Shown here in pieces: positions 55,724-64,000 of a DNA stretch of 64,000 nucleotides (positions are counted from its first letter, which is position 1; every line of letters starts with the position of its first letter). Both the position numbers and the translations under genes were made by a program. The notes beneath the pieces were generated by a model, which made no database searches, was not told the DNA's origin, and was given only the letters and a program-made list of their open reading frames with translations. Source of the DNA: Nyssa sinensis (lineage: Eukaryota; Streptophyta; Magnoliopsida; Cornales; Nyssaceae); assembly GCA_008638375.1 (NCBI GenBank), contig CM018046.1:47847626-47911625 (forward strand). Direction: 5' to 3'.

Positions 55724-58402
55724 CGCACAATTCAACTACGAAAACTCCTCCAGAAATTGATTCAGCTGATCTCGATGACACCAAGAAGAAGAAACCAATG
55801 CCACGAAAGATATAACTTTAGAGAGAGAGAATTGAAGAAAGGTGTTGCTTCAAGTGTAGTCAACAATATGAACTAACTACTCAACAACGACGACGACGAC
55901 ATCGATCCAGAGACAGAAAGCGAGAGCTTAACGACCGATTAAACCAAGATATTGTTTTAAGTTTTCAAAAGGACCTTCACCAGTCAATTCTGAACCAGAA
56001 ACCCTACATTTAATTACTTATACATATATATTTCTATATATAATATATATATACACACACATACATATATTTAGACTTTGTGTTTCTGAATTCTCTCTCC
56101 TAAGTTTTTCTGTTTCTAAGCCGAAGTGAGTGCTGGTTGAACTTGAGAATATTGATGCTTTGTACTGTCGTTTGTGTTCTTCGTACGGGTAAACGAAGGT
56201 CAGAGAAGCGAGTTTATATGAGTGAGGGATTGAGTTACGCGCTGTAAGAGATGTGGAGACCACTGTCCAATCAGAAGACGAGGGAGGAATCATACGTGCC
56301 TACATGATGACGATGACCGGACGTGAAAAGTGTTTTATTTAAATCGAAAGGTCAGCGTGGGACTGTGAGACAAATAACATTGCTCGGATGTAACACTAGT
56401 GTTTCCAAAGGACCGAAAGCTTCCGTCACCGGACTCGCATACGAGGGCAATTTGGTTTGGTTATAGTTTCCATTATTAGAGTTAAGAATTTAAGTGGGAG
56501 ATTTGCGACAAGTTGAAGATACTCATTCGACTCAGTTCAAGTAATGAGTTATGCTGGACGCCTAGAACTCGTGCTTAAATTTATAAATTAGTTGTATTTC
56601 TTTTTCTTTTTCTTTTTTTTGTGTAACACAAAAATAAATTAAATTTGATCATTATTAAATGACTCTAAAATAATTATTCGAACTCGACTTAACTAATAAA
56701 TAAATTATGTTCAAATAAGTTTTAATCAAATCAAAACTGTCTCAAATTATTTATGAATTGTTTAAATTATTTTCATTGTAACCTCAATCTTAAATGCTAA
56801 TAAATTTTTATTAGACATTATCAAAATAGGTTTAAGATTCTTAGAGAACTTTTGTATTTCTATTTTCATGCTTGTGTTGAGAATATATTCAATTACTTGT
56901 CTAAGTTTTTAAAATTGCTTTTGTGTTTTTTAAAACGCACGTAAGTGTGAAGAAATTTTTATATGTTTGAAGAAACTTTATTTCACACGGACTTAAATTT
57001 AATTTGATTTGTGAATTTGGTAAAATGAGAGGACAAAAAAATGATTTATTTTCTCATATTTTCTCTCTTATCTAAATAAAATAAAAATAAAAAGTTTCTT
57101 TCACATTTTTTTTCTACTTACAAAATTCACAAATTAAATACAAAAACGCATCAAAATAATGTGGTTAAAATTCTTATTTTTTATACGGTATGTTAGAGTT
57201 CAAGCCTCATGTCACGCGTACACACACCTAGGATAATTCCCCCTTTTCATATTGTTGTACTCAAAAAAAAAAAATTCACAAACTAAACAAAATCTCAATT
57301 TCTAATTTTATTTAAGTATGAAATAAATTATGACCAAAAAAATTCTTTAAATTTTCATTTTTTTATCACTAAATATTTGAACCAAATTATTAGATGTATA
57401 TATGATATATGCTAGATGTATCCCATTTTCTATAAGCTAGGGTAGGGTTAGGTTTTGTATAATTGTATATGCTATGACACATTTTATTTATCTTGTATAT
57501 CTTCTCAACTTTTCTATATAAAAAGGCATCCCTTATACGGTTTAGATATATATTTAATATAGGGAATTCTCCTATCAGTTTGTTCTCTCTCTTTTATTGT
57601 TAACATGGTTTGATCTCTATTGTGGTGACTCCCTAAACTATAGTTCTCTGAAGTTGTCTGGTAAACTATTATACATCCTACTCATCATTATTGTCGCCAA
57701 TAAAACACCACAAAAATCATAAACAAGTCATTATCCTTCACTCCCAGTGCACCTTTTCAAATTATGAGCACAAAAAATAAATCCACACAACCGAACGAGT
57801 TTAACGTTGCCAACTAAAATGCAATCTAATAAGCCATGCACCCTCATGCACTACTTGCGGTGTGCTCTATTTGAGCCACCTCATCTTTTGTTCTCTTTGT
57901 ACTTGACTTAAGAATACAGTCTACTCGGTTACAATAATATATCTGAATTTCATTTGATCAGAATAATTCGATCACTACACAACACCCTATATATGTGGTG
58001 TGACACGGTTTGATAGGTGAAGTTATGTTCTTAAAAAGTTGACAACAAGCATATATAAAAAGAAACAATATAAATTACTTTTGCACCTATTTAGGTTGAA
58101 AACTGTATAAAATTTTATTACGTCTTTGTTTTTCTCTTTGGGTTTGGATTGCTCCATTTATTTATTCTAAATTTTACCCAAATTTATTTGATTTTATAAT
58201 TTTTTGGCTTAAACGCTTGAAAAATTAGAAAAAATTTAATTAAATTTGGTTACGAATTCACAATGGAGTAGATTGCTCCCTAATTGAGTTTTTGCGAGCT
58301 AGGTTATATGTTTGGTATATAAGATCTTCATGGATTCCACGACATAGGTCCGAGCTCGGTGGTGGTTATGAGTGGAGGAGTCTCATCGGACAACGGTGAA
58401 AC
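55724..58402. other. 5' region of the FLY-like gene and upstream intergenic DNA
   Basis: 55724-56000 holds GAGAGAGAGA and a (CGA)n run and is the likely leader/promoter of the minus-strand gene. Beyond this I see no gene. Around 57530-57620, TATAAAAAGGC...TTGTTAACA|TGGTTTGATCTC looks like a decayed plus-strand copia LTR with primer site. Confidence 0.4.
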
Positions 58403-58950
58403 TAAGGGTGTCAATTTGTGTTATCGTGTCGTGTTCGAGTCGTGTCAAGGCATACATATTCGAAAATATATGTGAACTCTAGCCCGACACTATTAACTAA
58501 TCATGTTAAGTTCAAAACCCAAACCCAACTCATTTATTAAACAGGTTACACGTGTCGACCCACTTAACCCGTTTATTTTAATTTTTTTATTTTTTAAATA
58601 AAAAAATATACTTATCTTTTAATATGTATAAATAATTTTCAAGTTTAGTAACTTTAGATATGAGTCAAATCAAAGTAGAAACCTCTTTCATAAATAAAAA
58701 ATCTCAAAACCTTGATAAATATTTGATGTGAGATGAATTACTTTAACTTATAATAAATTTTATAATTAAACGTGTTAAGTCGTGTTAAACGAGTTGACAC
58801 TAGTAAAACCCAAACCCGACTTGTTTATTAATCGTGTTATACGTGTCAACCCGTTTATGACCCAAACTCATTTATGTTAAACCCAAACCCGTTAATTTCG
58901 TATCGTATTCAAGTCGTGTTGTCACGTCGTATTAAAAATTGACACCCTTA
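58403..58950. mobile_element. hAT-like MITE with perfect 8-bp TSD
   Basis: Ends TAAGGGTGTCAATTT and AAAATTGACACCCTTA are inverted repeats. GGTGAAAC flanks both sides (58395-58402 and 58951-58958), an exact 8-bp target duplication as in hAT elements. Internal ACCCGTTT/AAACGGGT-like motifs (CCCAAACCCGACT) recur. 548 bp, no coding capacity. Confidence 0.9.
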
Positions 58951-60449
58951 GGTGAAACTAACCAAGTTAGAGACTCGGTGAATTGGACCATTGAGAAACT
59001 GAACTGGAACAACCCGGTTAAACCGGAAGGGTTTATTAGAGACCCGGTGACCCGGATGGGTCTTCTATGAACCGGACGGATCTTAACTAACTATTTAAAA
59101 TGATCAGATAACCAAATTTTATGTCATTCTCTCAGTTTAAACTCGTGTCCTTCTTAGTCTTTTGCATACCAATGATTGATCAGATTGGCGCCATTGGTGT
59201 TCTGCTTCAGCCGCTTCGGCCTTCATGTCTCGCAGTTCACTCTTCAGTCACTGATTCAGCCTTCAGTCTAATGTCGGCGGCGGCGGCGGCCAGATTCGGC
59301 TAGAGAAGATAGCCCACACCATGATTCTAATAATCCCTTTTTTTCTCACTCTCTCTGTATCTGTGAATCATGTGATCAACCACAAGCACCAAACGACGGC
59401 GGGAATGAAGGCATAACACCCGCCGGACACCAACGACGGAAAGGCAGATCTGCAACAAGCCGAAAATTCTCACGGCAGGCTAGATCTTCTCTCTGCTGCA
59501 TTTTCCAATTCACTGTAAGTCTGAAACTCTGAATAGCACTAGACAGAAAAATCAACCTAAATAATAAAATCAAAGTATTGAAATTTGAAGGCAGGTAAAA
59601 GCCTGGCTCTGATAATATATTGAAAAGGTCCCAACTTCCGATTAACTCATCCTTAAAACTCAGGTGTTAAAGGTGTTAAAGTGTTAAGAAGAGGTAGAAA
59701 AGACTCTTAAAACCTTAACACCTGTTAAGAAGAGGGGTAGAGAGGGCTCTTACGTAGGTGGGCTGTGTAAAGGCAACCTGGCTCTGATATAGTATTAAAA
59801 ATTTAGAGCCCAACTCTCAATTAGTTCAATCCTTAAAACCCAAGTGCTAAGGAGAGGATAGAGAGGGCTCTTTTATATATTGTACAGGTAGGCTGTGCAA
59901 AGGCGATGTGAGAGTAGCGCTGATGGCAATCCAACACAAAGCATGGTTGATGGATGATGCTGACTAGGAATCGTTGAAGCATGTTTCTAAAGCAGGGCTT
60001 CTGTATTCAAGAAACAAAACGTTCTTTTAATGTCGTTATATTATCTTTATTCATTACGGGTTTTTTTATACATGACGATATAACTCTAGAATATATAGAT
60101 ACTAGAGTTGGGAAAGCAATCAAAAGTACCCTCGCTTCCATTTTGTCCTTGCCTCTTTTCAGTGTTTCTAACACATAACCTTAGAAATCATTTCTTTTGT
60201 TCTTTGTCAACATTCTAGGCCTCTGTTTTAGATGCTATACTGTTAATTTTAATTCAACATGTGAATGGTGAAGCATTTTGATAAGTAAAATTTTGCATCA
60301 ATATTAGATTTTTAATGTTATATAATATGGTTTTTCTATTTCAATGTTTTCCTCAGCAACAGGTTCAACACCGAGTTCATCTCCTTCACAAAGTGCACAG
60401 CTATAGGGTGCATAGGGGCATTGTAAAATAAATTCAGTTTCTTTCAAAA
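58951..60449. other. Intergenic DNA with GC-rich patch and LTR relics
   Basis: 59160-59480 is more GC-rich, with a GGC trinucleotide run near 59276-59290, and could be a leader exon (candidate donor ACT|GTAAGT near 59515), but no protein family is recognisable. 59590-59900 contains LTR relics (separate entry). Confidence 0.35.
59597..59900 (-). repeat. Two copia LTR/primer-site relics in tandem
   Basis: CCTGGCTCTGATA, the reverse complement of the full Met-tRNA primer site TATCAGAGCCAGG, occurs at about 59599 and again at about 59770. Each is followed by a similar block (CCCAACT...ATTA..TCATCCTTAAAAC and CCCAACTCTCAATTAGTTCA). Confidence 0.5.
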
Positions 60450-62370
60450 AGGGAAAGAATTTGGTGTCTATGTGTTGTCAAGAAGTTTTCAAAGGTGGTG
60501 GTTTCAATTGATTTAAACAACATTTGGTGAGGATTAGGGGAGAAGTAGGACCATGTCCTAAAGTCCCTCCAGATGTTAGTTATCAAATGAAACTACACAT
60601 GGAACGTTTTGTCCAGAAGAAAAGAAAGGCACAAGAAAATTATGAAGAAAGAAATCCATATGGTCGAGGTCATAGATAGCACGAAGAGCATTTGTGCATG
60701 CAAGAAGACGATGAAGTTGAAGAAATTTCATCATCTTTTATGGCACCTCCTAATTCTAAAGGAAGGGGCATTGTTATTGGAGGAAGTCAAAGTAAACGGA
60801 GTATGAGAACGGAAGAAGTGAAGAAAGGGACAGCTGGTTCATACTTTATGCCAATGACTACTCCTGGAGCTCAGCCTACCATTAAAAATGTGTTGCAATG
60901 ATATGAGGCAAAAGAGAGGTGTGATCTTGCAGTGTCAAAGTGGATGATTGATGCCTGCATTCCCTTTAATGCTGTCAATTCCAAGTATTATCAGCCTATG
61001 TTTGACGCAATTACAAGCTATGGTGCTGGGTATAAAGGTTCTGATTTTCATGATCTTTGTGGTTATCTTTTGTCCAAGAATGTGAAAGAAGTTAAAAATT
61101 TTGTTGATAGTTTTCGCACTACGTGGAAAGAGAAAGGTTGTACCATCATGGCTGATGGTTGGACAGATCAATGCAACAGAACTCTTATTAATTTTTTGGT
61201 ATATTCTCCAAGAGGAACTGTGTTTTTTAAGTCGGTTGATGCGACTAATGCATCCAAGACGGCTGAAATGTTATTTAAATTATTTAGGGAGGTGGATTCA
61301 TTTGTTGGTGCATAAAATGTGGTATACATAGTGACTGATAATACTGCCAATTATGTTGCTGCTGGGAAGTTGTTGGAGCAAGGGTTTCCCTCAATTTCTT
61401 GGTCTCCATGTGCAGCTCATTGCTTGGATTTGATCTTGCAAGATATTGGGGAGTTAGATGAGGTAAACGATGTTGTAGTCCATGCTTCAAAGATCACAAA
61501 ATATATTTATAATCATTGCTATCCTTTGCATTTGATGAGGAGACACACTGGTGGGAGGGAACTACTTCGCCCTGTTCCTACTCGTTTTGAAACAAATTTT
61601 ATTGCATTGCAGAGTATTTTGGCACAAAAAGATGCTTTACCGGCTATGGTGACGTCAAGGGAATGGACCATATCAGCATGTGCCTAGGAAAGGAAGGGAA
61701 AGAAGTTTGTAGATAATGTGTTAGATTCAATGTTTTGGAAAGAATGTGCTTTTATTGTCGAGTTGACTGAGCCTCTTGTTCTTGTGTTACATATTGTTGA
61801 CAGTAGTGATAGGCCATCAATTGGCTATGTGTATGCAGCTATGTATAAAGCTAGGGAGGAATTGTTGAAAAGATTTCAGAAAAGGAAGATAAGGGTGGGT
61901 CCTTACTTGAAAATCATTGATGCTCGTTGGGATAATCGGTTTCATAAAAATCTTCATGCTGCTGGGTTTTGGTTCAACCCTATTTATCAATATGACACTA
62001 ATGAAATGGCAAAACATAGGCAAACTAATTCAGGACTGTTAGATGCTATTGATAAATATGCCTATGGAAATCCCACCTTAATGAGTAAGTTGACGCAAGA
62101 GATAAAGTTATTTAGAAATGCAGAAGGGGAATTTGGGCAAGTATCTGCTATAAGTGACTGCAACGCAATGCTTCCGGGACTGTTTATACTGTTTTTTTTT
62201 TTTATCCTTTTTAATAAGTCATATATTAATGCATATTTGGACGTATTGCAGATGAATTTTTGAACTTGGAGGAGTTGGACAATGATGATGATGACTATGA
62301 TAGTGGGGAAGATAATGAGAATGAAGCTAGAGTTGAAGAAGGCAATTGGGGATGGATACACATGCAATGC
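60450..62370 (+). mobile_element. hAT transposon relic (transposase region)
   Basis: Carries a decayed BED-like N terminus (FKGGGFN, FKQHLVRIRGEVGPCPK) at about 60480-60560, a DUF659-type hAT domain and central hAT regions. The terminal repeats were not located, so the element limits are uncertain. A C-terminal dimerisation domain (hATC) is not seen: a T-run and an acidic tail (DNDDDDYDSGEDNENEA) follow instead. Confidence 0.8.
60692..62263 (+). pseudogene. hAT-family transposase, one frame with three stops
   Basis: The whole stretch stays in one reading frame but is interrupted by TGA at 60899-60901, TAA at 61313-61315 and TAG at 61685-61687. Domains: DUF659 with KGCTIMADGWTDQCNRTLIN; IVTDNTANYVAAGKLL; SWSPCAAHCLDLILQDIG (hAT signature); and RWDNRFHKNLHAAGFWFNP. 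The first two carry catalytic-type aspartates of hAT enzymes. The C-terminal hATC part is absent. Many plant hAT-derived genes of this type are domesticated, but the three stops argue against a working product here. Confidence 0.85.
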
Positions 62371-64000
62371 AACTAGTGCTGAACATTACAATGGAATTTG
62401 AGTTGAGGGCCCAAATCTTAGCACAGATTGGAGTTCATGCAGTAGGAGCAATAAATGGAACACGTAGTATGCATATAGTTTTTTCATCTTTAATGGACTA
62501 GGCTTGGACCATGCCCGTAGTAGCTTTATGTTATGGACTTCTTATTTGTGCTTTTGTGATTGAGACTTGAAGTTTGGTTGGGATCTGGATGGTGTGTTTT
62601 TTTGTTGTTTAAATTTCCAATGTTCGTGAATTTGTGTGTGGTGGAAGACTTGGGACTGGATGTTCAAAAAAAATCCAAATGTTAACATGCAATTGGAAAG
62701 AAAATATGCACACCAAAAAAATGTCATTCCAAAACGAAAATGGATGTTTGATGTGCTCATTTTTCTCATTGTAGCCATACTTTTGTGAGTCCATTCTTTT
62801 TAAAAATTTAAACTTGGCTTTATGAATCACTTCACAAAATTTAACAACTTCTAGAACTAGTTTGGTTGCTACATGCATCAGTTTACATAAGTCAACTGTT
62901 TTGAGGTCCTGATCTCATGTATTATAGGTCATCATGCCTTCTCTTATAGCCTTAACATGTGTGCTTACCTTTCCTCGTGTATTTGTTGTTCCTTTAAACA
63001 AGACCAAATTGATTCGCTTGACTTGTGCTATGGTAAGTCTGGTTCTGGTTTCATGTGATCTAACTATCTTAAGACAAATCACTCTCATCTTGTCCTTGGT
63101 TGAGGCAGTAATGCCTCTTTTAGTTTCTCATGAAGGATTCATTTTTTGTCTTTTGATTGCCCCTCCCCCCGTGATATAAACCAGAGGATGATCTGATACC
63201 TTCCCAATAAATATGGATGAACCTTTATTGATGAACTTTGGGAAAATGATGTGTCCACTGATATATGTCATATATTAATCTTATTAGTAATGGGAATTCT
63301 TTTGGAACTTGGTTTTGAGGGATGCTTTCATATTGGAATGTAGTAACACAGAAACTAGTGTATTTGTCTTGCATGATGCTTTGACTCATGGAAGTGATGG
63401 GTATCTTGGCTCAGTCATGCTCATTAAACTCAATGATGACACCATTTAGAAGGTGTAAGCTAGCTTAAATGTGAGTAGAGTAGGGAGGTCGCAAACTTAT
63501 TAAAGTGCTGGAGCATGCTATATGGTAAATGTGAGGATTTCTACCATGCAATTTGTGTAGTTGACTTCCAACTGATCTGACAGGGTATATATATATATAT
63601 ATATATGTCTTTTGCTCAATTTTGTTATGTGAGGTAGGTAGGATGATGCATTGGCTATGATGAATTATGATGATTATATGTTGTGCAGCAAATACAGGCA
63701 ACATGTAAGTTGATGCTTATTCCCTTGTAAGGATGCTTTCTATCTCTTACTTGCATTAAGTTCAATTAATTTACATAAATTCCTAGTCATTTGCATGGTA
63801 TATGTTTGCAAATCATGTTTGGACTATCAACATCACATATCCTTGCATTCTAATAAATTATATAAAAATGGTCATGTTTTTAATGATGTTAATAAATGGA
63901 TAATATCTTGTTACTGAAATCTCTACTGCATATTTAATCCTTATTGCCCTTGTTGCCCTTCTTGGGCAACTATATTTATATACAAATCTTACTTATCAAA
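62371..64000. other. Right end of window, no gene recognised
   Basis: AT-rich DNA with an (AT)n run at 63583-63606. The last 60 bases (CTTGGGCAACTATATTTATA...CTTACTTATCAAA) resemble the 3' ends of the L1 copies at 17500, 35850 and 38640, so a LINE or LINE-tailed SINE probably ends at the window border. Confidence 0.45.

Noticed and set aside
56018..56293. 91-codon minus-strand frame upstream of the FLY-like gene
   Set aside because: Ends in a TA/CA microsatellite translation and lacks any family similarity; more likely leader or promoter DNA.
59121..59303. 60-codon frame with an Ala run (possible secreted peptide)
   Set aside because: Hydrophobic start is suggestive, but the Ala run is a GGC repeat and there is no supporting context; not called as a gene.
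62934..63179. 81-codon hydrophobic plus-strand frame after the hAT relic
   Set aside because: No family similarity or splice context; composition typical of chance AT-rich frames.

Overview
This is a nuclear window from a flowering plant, most likely a woody eudicot. The evidence is AT-rich DNA with spliced GT-AG genes of plant families (mitochondrial ADP/ATP carrier, LRX-type leucine-rich repeat protein, FLY-type transmembrane RING E3 ligase), dense retrotransposon debris (Ty1/copia, L1-type LINEs, tRNA-derived SINEs) and hAT-like DNA elements. The species cannot be fixed from the sequence alone.

Layout. 1-1996: decayed minus-strand Ty1/copia element cut by the window edge. 2190-14732 and 14927-24395: two tandem copies of one segment (units A and B), each holding an ADP/ATP carrier gene (4729-7139 and 18511-20634) followed by an LRX-like LRR gene. 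The LRX-like gene is a truncated pseudogene in A (14093-14732) and intact in B (23193-24395). Unit A alone received a 4.7-kb copia element (8758-13457) with 528/524-bp LTRs and a 5-bp target duplication; unit B keeps the empty site. That element has lost integrase and most of reverse transcriptase, and carries a roughly 1-kb inverted repeat of its gag/zinc-knuckle/protease segment around a 21-bp loop. Unit B alone received a 5'-truncated L1 (16951-17557) and a MITE-like insertion. 25300-27480: minus-strand LINE remnant.

28637-55645: one minus-strand gene of 14 coding exons over 27 kb, reconstructed here by joining exons whose phases all agree. It encodes a 550-residue FLY1/FLY2-type endomembrane RING-H2 E3 ubiquitin ligase. 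Its introns carry a 3.4-kb L1 with clear target duplication, another L1 fragment, at least five tRNA-derived SINEs, a hAT-like MITE and many simple repeats. 58403-58950: hAT-like MITE with perfect 8-bp target duplication. 60450-62370: a hAT transposase pseudogene held in one frame but broken by three stops. The rest shows no gene I can support.

The three gene families do not form a pathway. Carrier genes serve mitochondrial ATP export, LRX-type proteins act in the cell wall, and FLY proteins act in Golgi/endosomal quality control linked to pectin modification. The main themes are segmental duplication with unequal fates of the copies, and transposon nesting. No CRISPR array, operon or unmistakably new enzyme system is present; the most unusual object is the inverted-repeat copia element, which could in principle yield double-stranded RNA.
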